Notes: a model not told the origin generated them from the sequence alone. A stretch of 64,000 nt of DNA from G965233625 sp965233625 (GCA_965233625.1 OZ247499.1:3038001-3102000); one strand, 5' to 3'; positions 19,676-29,471 are shown, numbered from the stretch's first letter. Made by a program: numbers and translations.

Positions 19676-20635
19676 ATGGAACTTGCAGGCCGCAGCGCAG
19701 ACACGCCGGGCGAAGAGCATTTGCTGGGGCAGTTTATCCCACTGCATTACCACTTCAATATGCTGCAAGACGAGGTGCGGACAGGCGCCTTTCGCGATGC
19801 GATTCAGGCCCGCGTAAAGCCCGGCATGCACGTGCTGGAACTGGGCGGCGGCACAGGCGTGCTTTCATATTTTGCGGCACAAATGGGCGCCACGGTGACG
19901 TGTGTCGAACGTAATCCGGCGCTGGTGAAAAAGGCGCGGGAACTGGGCGTGCTGAATGGCGTGCAGGATCGCGTGCAGATCATTCACGGCGACGCCGCAG
20001 AGTTCACACCGGCGCAGCCTGTTGACCTGGTCATCTGCGAGATGCTGCATGTGGCCTTGCTGCGGGAAAAACAACTGGCCGTGATCGACGCATTCAAACA
20101 GAACTACCTGGCGGCGGGTTACAACAAGCTGCCGGCGTTCATGCCAGATTCCACCTTGCTGGGCGTGCAAGCGATTGCGTTTGATTTTGAGTTCACCGGC
20201 TATCACGCGCCGCTGCCGTTATTTCAGGATACATCCGCCGCCGGTCACCGCAGCACGGAACTGACCGGCTTAACGCCGTATGCGACGGTTTTCTATGAGG
20301 AAGACTTTCCACAGCAGTTCGCATGGAAAGGCCGCCTGCAGGTGACAACGGCGGGAAGGTTCAACGCGCTGCGGTTTCTCACGCAGAATCTCCTTGCGGA
20401 ACATTCAGCGGAAAATCAACCGTCGGCAGACGGACAGACAATCCCCTTCTCGCAGCAGCCAGTTACGTGGGCCAATCAGTTGCTTGTCGTTCCGCTTGCC
20501 CAACCGTTTACGGTTCAGGCCGGGCAGCATGTTGACGTTGCCTTTGACTACAGTGCGGGTCAGCCGCTGGAAGCACTCACCGGCGCGTTTACGGCGGAGC
20601 CTGCAGAAACAACACCTTTCCTGCGTGCTGCGTAG
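19676..20635 (+). CDS. Class I SAM methyltransferase, PRMT-like
   Basis: A 319-residue cytoplasmic protein. Motif I is VLELGGGTG (53-61). CVERN (about 76-80) supplies the acidic residue for the SAM ribose. ICEMLHVALLRE (120-131) places two glutamates (122 and 131) with eight residues between them, the spacing of the double-E loop that binds the substrate arginine in protein arginine methyltransferases. The C-terminal half is beta-rich, as in PRMT barrels. I infer a distant PRMT relative; the substrate is unknown. The frame opens further upstream, but AGAAGG lies 8 nt before the ATG at 19676 and the extra N-terminal residues look non-coding. Confidence 0.75.
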   Translation: MELAGRSADTPGEEHLLGQFIPLHYHFNMLQDEVRTGAFRDAIQARVKPGMHVLELGGGTGVLSYFAAQMGATVTCVERNPALVKKARELGVLNGVQDRVQIIHGDAAEFTPAQPVDLVICEMLHVALLREKQLAVIDAFKQNYLAAGYNKLPAFMPDSTLLGVQAIAFDFEFTGYHAPLPLFQDTSAAGHRSTELTGLTPYATVFYEEDFPQQFAWKGRLQVTTAGRFNALRFLTQNLLAEHSAENQPSADGQTIPFSQQPVTWANQLLVVPLAQPFTVQAGQHVDVAFDYSAGQPLEALTGAFTAEPAETTPFLRAA

Positions 20636-20655
20636 CGTCCGCCGACCGGGCCGCG

Positions 20656-22719
20656 TTACGCTTCATCCCCTGGCGCGCCGAGTCTGGCAAGAATCTTTGC
20701 AGCTCCGGCGATAGGCAACTGGCAGGCGAAGTTTTCGCAGATGTACAGCACAGGCTGACCGTCTTGCTGCGATTTGCCAGCTGTTAATGGGGCCAGCGGT
20801 CCGCTCTCCGTGGCTTGCGATGTGGCCGCCACGACGCGTCGCGGTGCATACATATCACGGATTTCGTGCAGGATGCTGGCGGTTTCTTCCTTGTCCAGAT
20901 CAGCAAGCAGCACGAATTCCTCCACCGGGCCGATAGCCAGATCCATCGCGCTGAGCATCTGGGCAGCCGCTGCCGGGGCGCGTTGAATCAGTTCCGCAGC
21001 GCCCTGGATGGTCCGTTCGGCCAACTGCTGATAAGAGCCGCGGTCTGTCAGACTGGCAAGCCGCAGCAGCGCCATCGCTGCCATCGCGTTGCTGCTGGGC
21101 ACGCTGCTATCCTGCACATCTTTGTGGCGGGCGATCAGTTTCTCGTGATCGTTGGCCGTATAGAAGAAGCCGCCTGCCGGGTCGGAAAAGTGGCGGATCA
21201 TGTCGGCCGCCAGCTCTTCGGCAAGCACCAGCCATTGTTCTTCAAAACAGGCTTCGTAAAGAGAAACCAATGCGTTGATAAAGTAAGCGTAATCGTCCAG
21301 GTACGCGTCGAGATACTTTTTCCCGCGTCGCCAGCAGTGCATCAGGCGGCCGTCTTCGCGACGTAACTGCTTAAGTGTAAAGTTGGCGGCGTTGCGGGCG
21401 GCTTCCAGATAGCGGGGTTCCTGAAGCGGACCGGCGGCACGCGCCATCGCGTCGATCATCAACGCGTTCCACGACGTTAGGATCTTGTCGTCTTTATCCG
21501 GGCGAACCCTTTGATCGCGCGTCTGCAAGAGTTTCTCGCGAGCCTGTTTGAACTCTTTACGGATGTCGGTCAGGGTCCATTCGCGGTCTTCGGCAGATTG
21601 TTCCAGCGGCCGCGGGAGGTGGATGATGCTGCGGCCCGAATCTTCAAAATTGCCCCGCTTGGTCACACCGTACGCGTAGCAGAACCGGGCGCCGGCTTCT
21701 TCACCCAGTACGGCCTTAATCTCGCTGGGCGTCCACAGATAGAATTTGCCTTCTTCGCCTTCGCTGTCAGCGTCTTCCGTACTGTGAAAGCCGCCGGCTT
21801 CGTCCGTCATATAATTCAGCGTATAGTCCAGCGTCTGGCGGACCACGTCGCGGTAGGTCCGGTCACCCGTAATCAGGTAACCGTCCAGATAGGCGTTGCT
21901 AAGCAGCGCGTTGTCGTAGAGCATCTTTTCAAAATGAGGCGCCAGCCAGTAGTCATCCGTGCTATACCGCGCGAAGCCGCCGCCCAGATGATCGTAAATG
22001 CCGCCCGCTGCCATACGGTCCAGCGTAAGCGTGACCATCTCTAACAGGCCCTTCTTCGGCGCGCGTTGCCAGATGCGTAACAGCAGTTGCATCCGCAGCG
22101 CGTGCGGAAACTTCGGCGCCGAGCCGAACCCGCCGTTACGAAAATCAAAACTGCGTTCCATCTGCTTCTGGGCGTGATCCAGCAGATGCAGGTCCAGCTT
22201 CAACTCTTGAGGCGCCGATGGCTTCTGCAGATAGCTGGTGACATGGTCGGCCTGTTCCAGAGCGTCGTCGCGGCGGTGCTGCCAGAGTCCGGCGACGCCT
22301 TCGACGATTTCAGCAAAGCCTTTGCGGCTCCACTTGCTTTCGGGCGGCCAGTAGGTGCCGCCGTAGAACGGTTGCAGCGTGGGCGTTAAGAAGGCGGACA
22401 GCGGCCAGCCACCCGTGCTTTGCGTCATGAACTGAACGGCCTGCATGTAGATCTGATCGAGGTCGGGCCGCTCTTCGCGGTCAACCTTAATGCAGACGAA
22501 GTTCTCGTTCAGCAGCTTGGCGATCTTCTCATTCTGAAAGCTCTCGTGCTCCATCACATGGCACCAGTGACAGGCCGAATAGCCAATCGAAAGGAACACC
22601 GGCTTGTCTTCCGCCTTGGCGCGGTTGAGCGCTTCTTCGCCCCAGGGATACCAGTCCACCGGGTTGTCCTGGTGCTGAAGCAGGTACGGGCTTGATTCGT
22701 TCGCAAGACGGTTGGGCAT
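20656..22719 (-). CDS. Thioredoxin-fold DUF255 protein (YyaL/SPATA20 family)
   Basis: A 687-residue protein. The N terminus NRLANESSPYLLQHQDNPVD and the CHWCH motif (about 50-54), in a thioredoxin-like DUF255 domain, are diagnostic of the YyaL/spermatogenesis-associated protein 20 family. The remainder is an (alpha/alpha)6-barrel glycosidase-like domain. Members are highly conserved but poorly characterised; a redox or sugar-processing role has been proposed. No signal peptide, so cytoplasmic. It lies upstream of nothing on its own strand and converges with the methyltransferase. Confidence 0.93.
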   Translation of the reverse strand: MPNRLANESSPYLLQHQDNPVDWYPWGEEALNRAKAEDKPVFLSIGYSACHWCHVMEHESFQNEKIAKLLNENFVCIKVDREERPDLDQIYMQAVQFMTQSTGGWPLSAFLTPTLQPFYGGTYWPPESKWSRKGFAEIVEGVAGLWQHRRDDALEQADHVTSYLQKPSAPQELKLDLHLLDHAQKQMERSFDFRNGGFGSAPKFPHALRMQLLLRIWQRAPKKGLLEMVTLTLDRMAAGGIYDHLGGGFARYSTDDYWLAPHFEKMLYDNALLSNAYLDGYLITGDRTYRDVVRQTLDYTLNYMTDEAGGFHSTEDADSEGEEGKFYLWTPSEIKAVLGEEAGARFCYAYGVTKRGNFEDSGRSIIHLPRPLEQSAEDREWTLTDIRKEFKQAREKLLQTRDQRVRPDKDDKILTSWNALMIDAMARAAGPLQEPRYLEAARNAANFTLKQLRREDGRLMHCWRRGKKYLDAYLDDYAYFINALVSLYEACFEEQWLVLAEELAADMIRHFSDPAGGFFYTANDHEKLIARHKDVQDSSVPSSNAMAAMALLRLASLTDRGSYQQLAERTIQGAAELIQRAPAAAAQMLSAMDLAIGPVEEFVLLADLDKEETASILHEIRDMYAPRRVVAATSQATESGPLAPLTAGKSQQDGQPVLYICENFACQLPIAGAAKILARLGAPGDEA

Positions 22720-22778
22720 GGTGCATCGCTTCCTGTTGCAATCGAGATGCTTTGAGGATTCGCGTTGCTAGAGGCGCA

Positions 22779-23573
22779 CTATTTGTAAGAGTGCTGCTTG
22801 GCAGGGAACGCGCCGCTGCGGACTTCTTCGCAGTACTGCCGGGCGGCGTCGCCAATGACCTGATTCAGGTCCGCGTACTTTTTCACAAAACGCGGTGGCT
22901 GTGCGGTAATGCCCAGCATGTCGTGGAGCACCAGCACCTGACCGTCGCAGGCAGCGCCGGCGCCAATGCCGATGGTGGGAATGCTCAGTTCACGCGTCAG
23001 CCGTTCAGCGGCGGATTGCGGAACGCACTCAAGCACAATGGCGAAGGCGCCAGCCTGTTCCGCCGCGCGGGCGTCGGCCAGCAGGTTGTCTTCATCGCGT
23101 TGCACTTTGTAACCGCCCATCGAATGCACGCTTTGCGGCCGTACACCGACATGCGCCATGACGGGGATTCCAGCGGAAACCATTCCGGCGATCACACCGG
23201 CCTGTTCGGCGCCGCCTTCCAGCTTGACGGCCTGACAGGACGTTTCCTTCAGAATGCGGCCCGCGTTTTCGATCGCCTTGTGCAAGCCGGTCTGGTACGT
23301 GGCGAAAGGCATATCGCCGATGACCATCGCGTGCTTCACGGCGCGGCCGACCATCTCGGCGTGATAGATCATTTCGTCAAGCGTGGCTGGCAGCGTTGTC
23401 TCGCGGCCCTGCACCACGACCGAGAGAGTGTCGCCGACCAGAATCGCATCGACGCCTGCTTCGTCTAACATGCCCGCCGTCGGATAATCGTACGCGGTGA
23501 GCATACAGATTTTCCGCCCGCTTGATTTCATCGCCGTAAACTGCGGCGCTGTGATGCGCGATTGAATGGCCAA
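22779..23573 (-). CDS. panB: 3-methyl-2-oxobutanoate hydroxymethyltransferase
   Basis: First step of pantothenate synthesis: ketoisovalerate to ketopantoate with methylene-tetrahydrofolate. MLTAYDYPTAGMLDEAG, VGDTLSVVVQG and GDMPFATY are family signatures, including the metal-binding Asp residues and the KPBHMT fold. The frame extends to an ATG at 23642, but typical PanB begins close to ITAPQF. A TTG at 23573 gives 264 residues, the usual size, although its SD is poor. An ATT at 23567 has GGGGA seven nucleotides upstream and is another possibility. No panC or panD is nearby. Confidence 0.93.
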   Translation of the reverse strand: MAIQSRITAPQFTAMKSSGRKICMLTAYDYPTAGMLDEAGVDAILVGDTLSVVVQGRETTLPATLDEMIYHAEMVGRAVKHAMVIGDMPFATYQTGLHKAIENAGRILKETSCQAVKLEGGAEQAGVIAGMVSAGIPVMAHVGVRPQSVHSMGGYKVQRDEDNLLADARAAEQAGAFAIVLECVPQSAAERLTRELSIPTIGIGAGAACDGQVLVLHDMLGITAQPPRFVKKYADLNQVIGDAARQYCEEVRSGAFPAKQHSYK

Positions 23574-23669
23574 TCCCCGCCAGAACAAAAGGAAAATGCA
23601 CAAGCCCTGCCGTTCAGAGCCAGTACCTGGATTGTCCCGCAATGCTTAGTCCGTGGCAAGGCGCCCGTT

Positions 23670-26036
23670 CTACTCCTCGTTATCTTCCACGGGTGGTGCT
23701 GCGGGAAGCGTAAACCGGAAGACGCTGCCGCTGTCTGCGCCCGGCTCTACCCAGATGCGTCCTCCATGGCGTTGCACAATGCGGCGGCAGAGGGCCAGCC
23801 CGATGCCTGTGCCCGCATATTCGGTTTGCGTGTGCAGGCGGCGGAAGATTTCGAAGATACGATCCTGCTGATCCTCTGGCACACCGATGCCGTTATCGCG
23901 GACGGTGATAAGCCAATCGTCATCCTCCTTCGTCGCGGAGATGTGCACCTGAGGCGTGACGCCGCTGGCGACATATTTGATGCCGTTCCCGATGAGATTC
24001 TGAAAGACCTGAGCAATCTGGCTACGGTCACAGATAATGTCTGGCAGGTCGTCGTCGGTCGTAACCGCGGCGCCGGATTCTTCAACAACCGCGTCCAGCA
24101 TGACCAGGGCGTCGTTTACCGCCTCCTGGAGCGAAGCTTCTTCAAAACGGCGTGCGGTTGATCCGACTCGCGAATAGGAAAGCAGATCGTCGATCAGCGT
24201 CTGCATCCGTAGCGTGGCGCGGACAATCCGGAACACGTAGTTGCCCGCTTTTTCACTGGTGGATTCCGCAAACTCTGTTTGCAGGAGCTGGGCAAAACCG
24301 CTGATGCTTCGTAGCGGCGTTTGCAGGTCATGAGAGGCAACGTACGCAAAGTGCTGAAGATCGATGTTGCTGCGTTCCAGATTGGCGTTGGCTCTTTCGA
24401 GTTCTGCAGTCCGCTGCTGCACCAGTTTTTCAACCCGGTCTGTCCGCCCGGTCAGCAACAGCACAAAGGCGCCGGCCAGCGCGGTGAACAGGAAGCCGCT
24501 GACGACAACACTCCAGACCAGCGGGAAGCCTGACTGCACGGTGGTTTCGTCTTCAATAAACTCCAGCTTCCAGCGGTTCCCGCCCAAGCTCATCGCGGCC
24601 GTCCACCCAATGGCGCCTCGCGGCGTGCGGATGGGTTCCGCCGGTTCTTTGTAGTCCGGAGTGCGGGAATCGAACAAAGTCTGTTCCGCGCCATCGCTAC
24701 GGATGTCTGTCAGGACGAAGTCCATTCCCTGCGTTTGCGCAGCGATTGATGTGGATTTAACCAGATCGGGCACGATAAAAACGCCCGCACAAAAACCGCG
24801 ATGCAGCTTGCGACGTTCCTCCGTCGTTTTCGCAGGGGCGTGATAAACGGGATGATAAAACAGCAGGCCATAGCGGGCGTCGTCGTCCTGAACAATGTTC
24901 GTGCGTCCGGTAATCCGCACCTCCCCCAGATCCCGTGCCTCGTTCAGCACCTTGAACCGTTCGTTGGGTTCTCCTGGCGCAAAGTAATACGTGTCGAAGC
25001 CATGCGCACGCTTGTTGCTTTCGTAAGGAGCCACATAGGTAACGGGAAAGTAGATATCGCGATCACCGGCCACCTCTAACCCGCCAGATTCTGAACGGTC
25101 AAGGATTCTGAATTCTGGAAAACCCTGCTCGCGGATAATTTTTTCATAACCGGCACGCTCATCCCCGGTGACCTTCCAGTTGAAGGAGAGCGCCTGAATG
25201 CCGGGGTAGCGTCTTGCCAGGATGAGGGTGAATTCCTTGAATTCTTCATACGTGACTTCTTCGGACGCGTTAATGAATCCTTCCACGCTTACCAGGATGT
25301 CCATGTACGCGTTGATCCGCTCACGGAACCGCGATTCAATTTCGGTTGCCCGTTGCTCAAATTGCAACTGCTTCCGGCGGAACGCGTCGTGTCCCGCCGT
25401 AGCCTGCACCACGGTGAATACTAAAAAGGCGACAAGTAACGACCCCGCAACTGCCACGCGTCTCTGCACGGTGGCAAAATGCGACGGCGCCAGCAGGAAG
25501 ATGGCGATCGGCGCGAAGATCAGGGCGCCGAGTGCATCGCCCGTAAACCAGACGATGTAGTTCACCAGCAACTGGCCTTGTTGCACGATGCCTGCTGCCC
25601 AGAGGATCGTCACGCCTATTAACGGCGCCAGGAAACAGCTAAGCGCAGCCGCCAAGTAGAACCGCAGAACGGCGGCATCGGTATCAAACCGCCCTGGATA
25701 GATCCTCAAACGCCGGCATAAATAAACACCCGCAGCCGCCTGCAATACGGCGCCACAGGCGATCCCAGATCCGAGGAGCAACGCCGCGCCTAAAGGTGCG
25801 GGGTCAGGCTGCACGAGCGCCTGCTCTAGATTCACGATCAGGCTGCCCAGAAAGACGCCAGGCAGATATTTCATTCCCCACAGCAGCACAACGCCGAGTG
25901 CGATTCCCGCGGCGGGCCAGATGACCGTTGCGAAGCCCGGCGGTGTGGCTAGCAAGAGGCCCAGCTTTCCCGTCAGGTAATACAGCCCCGCCAGAATCGA
26001 GACTCCTGCTGCATACCTCAACGCCGCGTAACCCAT
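23670..26036 (-). CDS. Membrane sensor histidine kinase (MASE1-CHASE-HisKA-HATPase)
   Basis: A 788-residue inner-membrane protein. MASE1 region with about eight hydrophobic segments (1-210); then a periplasmic CHASE domain (about 240-470, with RYPGIQALSFNW and YFPVTYVAP), a further membrane segment (about 500-520), a short coiled coil, HisKA with the phospho-accepting His569 (YVASHDLQTPL), and HATPase_c with N box NLIGNGIKYV, G1 DNGIG (714-718) and G2 GTGIGLAL. It senses an extracytoplasmic small ligand and would pass phosphate to a response regulator. No regulator is adjacent; the REC-GGDEF protein at 3377 is too distant to call a partner. The first residues start with a clean membrane segment. 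Confidence 0.92.
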   Translation of the reverse strand: MGYAALRYAAGVSILAGLYYLTGKLGLLLATPPGFATVIWPAAGIALGVVLLWGMKYLPGVFLGSLIVNLEQALVQPDPAPLGAALLLGSGIACGAVLQAAAGVYLCRRLRIYPGRFDTDAAVLRFYLAAALSCFLAPLIGVTILWAAGIVQQGQLLVNYIVWFTGDALGALIFAPIAIFLLAPSHFATVQRRVAVAGSLLVAFLVFTVVQATAGHDAFRRKQLQFEQRATEIESRFRERINAYMDILVSVEGFINASEEVTYEEFKEFTLILARRYPGIQALSFNWKVTGDERAGYEKIIREQGFPEFRILDRSESGGLEVAGDRDIYFPVTYVAPYESNKRAHGFDTYYFAPGEPNERFKVLNEARDLGEVRITGRTNIVQDDDARYGLLFYHPVYHAPAKTTEERRKLHRGFCAGVFIVPDLVKSTSIAAQTQGMDFVLTDIRSDGAEQTLFDSRTPDYKEPAEPIRTPRGAIGWTAAMSLGGNRWKLEFIEDETTVQSGFPLVWSVVVSGFLFTALAGAFVLLLTGRTDRVEKLVQQRTAELERANANLERSNIDLQHFAYVASHDLQTPLRSISGFAQLLQTEFAESTSEKAGNYVFRIVRATLRMQTLIDDLLSYSRVGSTARRFEEASLQEAVNDALVMLDAVVEESGAAVTTDDDLPDIICDRSQIAQVFQNLIGNGIKYVASGVTPQVHISATKEDDDWLITVRDNGIGVPEDQQDRIFEIFRRLHTQTEYAGTGIGLALCRRIVQRHGGRIWVEPGADSGSVFRFTLPAAPPVEDNEE

Positions 26037-26269
26037 GCAAATTCCTGCTGCCGCACATCTGGATTATCCAGCCCACTTGTTCCGGTAGAAAGTATAGCTT
26101 CTTACACAACGGCATGCGTCAGCCGGAGGCCAGGAACCTTGTACGTGCGATAAAGACTGTCACACGCGAGATTGACATACGCGCACCATCCAGCCGATAA
26201 TGCAAGCTGGCAATGGTCCATCACATTGCCACTTCGCAGGGGCGATGGAACCGGACCGAGGTATCTTCT

Positions 26270-27805
26270 ATGCGATTGTTCTCTCACTCGCAGCGTTTTT
26301 TGTTAGGGTTTCTGGCGGCGTTACTTGGCGGCGCAGCGTGGCTGTATCCAGCGATGTTGCAGGCTGACCCTTGCGGCATGGTGCCATCTATTCGGATCAA
26401 CGGCCCGCAGCAGCAACTGACACGCACCGGTCACCAGCGCACGTATGTGTTTTATAAGGACGGTCTGGAAACGATGGTGCTGCGGCCTTCGTTCTCCGGA
26501 AATGTGGACGAATTTGGAATGTTGATTCCGTTCCCCACGCCGCCTGCTATCCGCAAAGTGCCTGAGAGCGTTTTCGATCATATTGCCGCCTCGGTCGACC
26601 CGCCGGAAGTTGTCTGCGACGTCCGGCCATTTTTCTTTGGCGGCGGTGGTGTTGGGGGCGGTTTTGGCGGTGGCGGTGGATTTGGCGGAGGGCTTGGATT
26701 CGCGCAACCCAAAGTCGACGCCGTCAAAGTTCTGCGTGAAGAAGCGGTCGGCATGTACGAAGTTGCAGTGCTGGCAGCGGGCAGCGCCGATGCATTGCGG
26801 CGGTGGATGACGGACCACAAGTACCGCTACCCGGACGGGATGGACAAAGTCTGCGACGCCTATGTCGCGAAGCGATGGTGCTTCGTCGCAATTAAAACAC
26901 GCGTTGCCCAGAAGAAGGCGTCCGACCCGCAACCTGGCCAGCGAGAGGTGAAGAATGATTTGCCCGGCAAAGCCATGTTCGATGGCAGCGTGCAGGCGAT
27001 GGGCTTCCGCTACCCCGCCAAAGAGCTTGTCATTCCGATGCGGCTTTCGGTGTTTAACCAGACCGATCAGGAGGAAGGCGAACTACGGAACGTCGTATAC
27101 ATTCTGACCGATCGCCCGGCCGCCATCCGTTCGATCCCTGAAGAATACGTGCGCCGGCAGATAAACGGGCAGCAGCTTCACGCGAATCTCACGCAACCGC
27201 TGCCGCTGCGCGTGGTGGGCGGAACGATTGCGGATGCGAAGAAGTCGCAGTTAAACGCGCTCGTTGTTCAGCGTAATCCAGTGCCGCACAACGGACTGGC
27301 AGCGGAATTGTATACGTCGGACCTGCTTGCCGTCCGGAACCGTACTCTCATGAGCGGCGTGGAGCATCAGACCAAGCAGTTTGGCGTCATTAACGAACGC
27401 CTGTTGATGCGTGGCCAGGAGATCGAAGGCGTTGTTGACGCACACACCGCCAGGGCCCGCTCGCAAGTAACAGCGGCAATGCTTGAAACGCTGAAGCGGA
27501 TGACGCTGACGGTGGTCGACGGCGACTTCCCGCGCGAACACCTGGCAAGCACCGATCTAACCGTCAAGTTCCATCGGATTGCTGCCAAACGCAACCGGCG
27601 GGAACTGTACGACGCGCTGAAGTTTGGCCCACAAGGAAAAACCCAAGGCAAACTTTACCTCGGCCAGTTGCCACCCGCAGAAAGCGTCACTGGGCAGAAA
27701 GAAGCCATCGCAGGAAGCAGCCGTTTTGCAGCACCGACCGCCTTTGCACTGCTTGCCGCAACAATGGTCGCAGGGGCAATCCTGTGGTTAAGAAGGCGGC
27801 GTTAG
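26270..27805 (+). CDS. DUF2330 exported membrane-anchored protein
   Basis: A 511-residue protein. A signal peptide (about 1-32) is followed by ADPCGMVP, the usual start of DUF2330, with YKDGLETMVLRPSFSG and MLIPFPTPP as further family segments. A loop of consecutive Gly/Phe residues (about 121-145) interrupts the domain. The C terminus ends with a hydrophobic helix and four arginines, which would hold it in the inner membrane facing the periplasm. The function of DUF2330 is unknown. The start at 26270 is preferred over the GTG/ATG further upstream because GAGG lies 8 nt before it and the signal peptide begins there. Confidence 0.85.
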   Translation: MRLFSHSQRFLLGFLAALLGGAAWLYPAMLQADPCGMVPSIRINGPQQQLTRTGHQRTYVFYKDGLETMVLRPSFSGNVDEFGMLIPFPTPPAIRKVPESVFDHIAASVDPPEVVCDVRPFFFGGGGVGGGFGGGGGFGGGLGFAQPKVDAVKVLREEAVGMYEVAVLAAGSADALRRWMTDHKYRYPDGMDKVCDAYVAKRWCFVAIKTRVAQKKASDPQPGQREVKNDLPGKAMFDGSVQAMGFRYPAKELVIPMRLSVFNQTDQEEGELRNVVYILTDRPAAIRSIPEEYVRRQINGQQLHANLTQPLPLRVVGGTIADAKKSQLNALVVQRNPVPHNGLAAELYTSDLLAVRNRTLMSGVEHQTKQFGVINERLLMRGQEIEGVVDAHTARARSQVTAAMLETLKRMTLTVVDGDFPREHLASTDLTVKFHRIAAKRNRRELYDALKFGPQGKTQGKLYLGQLPPAESVTGQKEAIAGSSRFAAPTAFALLAATMVAGAILWLRRRR

Positions 27806-27847
27806 CTTCGCGAACAGCGTTCAGCCACCGCGTTCAGCCTTGTGGCT

Positions 27848-28174
27848 TCAAGCTTCGTGAACTTCGTTGATTGAATGGAAGCTGGCGACGGGAGTGACAA
27901 AGATCTTGCCGTCGCCCATTCTGCCCGTGCGGGCAATCGATACGATGGTGCGGACGATCTCTTCCACGCGGAGATCATCCACCCACATCACGATTTCGAC
28001 CTTGGGCAAAAAGGCGTTCGAGAACTCGCTATCGCGGTACTGATCCAGGTAGTTCTTCTGCCGGCCGTAGCCCTTCACTTCACGCACATTCAGCGCTTCC
28101 AGCGGCGCCAGTTTCAGGCTTTCCAGCACCTTCTCGGCGAGATAGGGCTTCACGATGGCCACGACTTCTTTCAC
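27848..28174 (-). CDS. PII-like signalling protein lacking the uridylylation tyrosine
   Basis: A 108-residue protein collinear with GlnB/GlnK. GYGRQK (35-40) and FLPKVEI (55-61) flank the T-loop. TGRMGDGKIFV is the B-loop that binds ATP/ADP and 2-oxoglutarate. The position of the modified Tyr51 in enteric GlnB is Phe51 here (RDSEF), so uridylylation at that site is not possible. Allosteric binding may remain. It is followed by no amtB or glnA; phoU lies immediately upstream on the same strand, only 26 bp away. A role in coupling phosphate and nitrogen status is conceivable, but this is inference. Confidence 0.88.
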   Translation of the reverse strand: MKEVVAIVKPYLAEKVLESLKLAPLEALNVREVKGYGRQKNYLDQYRDSEFSNAFLPKVEIVMWVDDLRVEEIVRTIVSIARTGRMGDGKIFVTPVASFHSINEVHEA

Positions 28175-28200
28175 GGTACGGCTCCCGGCTTGCTGGCGTA

Positions 28201-28863
28201 CTACTTCAAGGCTTCGCTGTGGCGGGCGATCTCACCTTGCACAAGGTAGATGACATCGTCGGCGATGTTGGTGGCGTGATCGGCGATGCGTTCGACAATA
28301 CGAACCGAAGAGAAAACGTGCAGCAGGCCGTCAATGTTTTCCGGCGCGGCTTTAATCATGTCCGAAACGTCGTCGATCAGATCCAGGTTGAGCTGATCCA
28401 CTTCGTCATCACGATGACAGACATCTTCGGCCAGTTTGACGTCGCAGTTGCTCAGCGCGCGATCGGCGTCGCGGACCATCGCCAGGGCTTTACTAACCAT
28501 GAGATCGAGTTTTTCAGGAACGGCGGCATGCGGATATTCGACCAGCGACTCTGCCCGCTCCGCCAGGTTCAGCGCCAGATCGCCAATGCGTTCCAGATCG
28601 CTGTTGATCTTCAAAGCGGCTGCGATGCGCCGCAGATCGAAGGCAACCGGCTGATGCAAAGCCAATACCGTATGGCAACGTTCTTCGATCTTAATTTCCG
28701 ATGCATCCAGACGCTGCTCCAGGGCGTACACCTGATTGGCTACGCCGGGTGTTCTATCGCGTAGGCCACGGTGCGCCAACGCAACCATCTCTTCCACCAG
28801 AATGGCTTGTTCGGTCAGAGACTGTTCGATTCCGTTCAACTCGGATTGCATGCGGTTCATCAT
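28201..28863 (-). CDS. phoU: Phosphate-uptake regulator PhoU
   Basis: A 220-residue cytoplasmic protein made of two three-helix PhoU repeats. RIAAALKINSDLERIGDLALNLAE in the first half and RIVERIADHATNIADDVIYL near the C terminus are the conserved E/DxxxD metal-binding helices of each repeat. PhoU restrains phosphate uptake by PstSCAB and signalling by PhoR. No pst genes lie in the window, so it is separated from its usual operon. A 26-bp gap separates it from the downstream PII-like gene, suggesting a two-gene transcript. Confidence 0.93.
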   Translation of the reverse strand: MMNRMQSELNGIEQSLTEQAILVEEMVALAHRGLRDRTPGVANQVYALEQRLDASEIKIEERCHTVLALHQPVAFDLRRIAAALKINSDLERIGDLALNLAERAESLVEYPHAAVPEKLDLMVSKALAMVRDADRALSNCDVKLAEDVCHRDDEVDQLNLDLIDDVSDMIKAAPENIDGLLHVFSSVRIVERIADHATNIADDVIYLVQGEIARHSEALK

Positions 28864-28988
28864 TGAACTTCCTTAAGACGCTTTAAAAACCATGTGTCAT
28901 GATAGGCTTTAATCCATTCATTATACAGCGTGCAACGCATGGTTTTGCAGAATTAACCAGCATTTCATCCCCCTATGACAATATTAAG

Positions 28989-29471
28989 TCACAGAGAGAT
29001 GTGCTCAATCCGAACCGCGGGCAGTTCCACGATGGCAATGGATTTTTTCGCCGCCCGGTACAACGCGCCGGGGTTTAAGACGATGGATTTCCCCTGTTTC
29101 TCCAGGGCGGCGCGGTGTGTGTGGCCGTAACAGATAAGGTCGTAACCGCCGCTATCAATGGTCTGGCGAAATCGCGGGCCGTCGTCGCTGTGCAGCACCG
29201 CAATGCTCTTGCCCTCCCGCACCAGGCTGCCAAAGCGGTTGTGGCAGGTCTGGCCCGCCTGCTCGATGGCGGTGCGAAGTTCGTCTTCTTCGTAATCGAC
29301 ATTACCAAACACGAAGTGCGTGGGCCACGGGCTGAACAGCTCCACAATCTCAGCACTGCCGATATCGCCGCAATGGATCACTTCGTCCACTTCTAGCGAT
29401 TCCAGCATACGGACAGCGTTCATCGTAAATTCGCGATGTCCGTGGGTGTCGCTGACAACTCCGATAAGCAT
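28989..29471 (-). CDS. Metallophosphodiesterase (YfcE/MJ0936 family)
   Basis: A 160-residue cytoplasmic calcineurin-like phosphoesterase. All metal motifs are visible in order: SDTHG (7-11), CGDIG (about 34-38), GNVD (about 56-59), LHSDD and GHTHR (about 116-120). NPGA close to the end is also typical. Family members hydrolyse phosphodiesters in small substrates or cyclic nucleotides; the natural substrate is not known. It stands alone between phoU and a DNA methylase. Confidence 0.92.
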   Translation of the reverse strand: MLIGVVSDTHGHREFTMNAVRMLESLEVDEVIHCGDIGSAEIVELFSPWPTHFVFGNVDYEEDELRTAIEQAGQTCHNRFGSLVREGKSIAVLHSDDGPRFRQTIDSGGYDLICYGHTHRAALEKQGKSIVLNPGALYRAAKKSIAIVELPAVRIEHISL

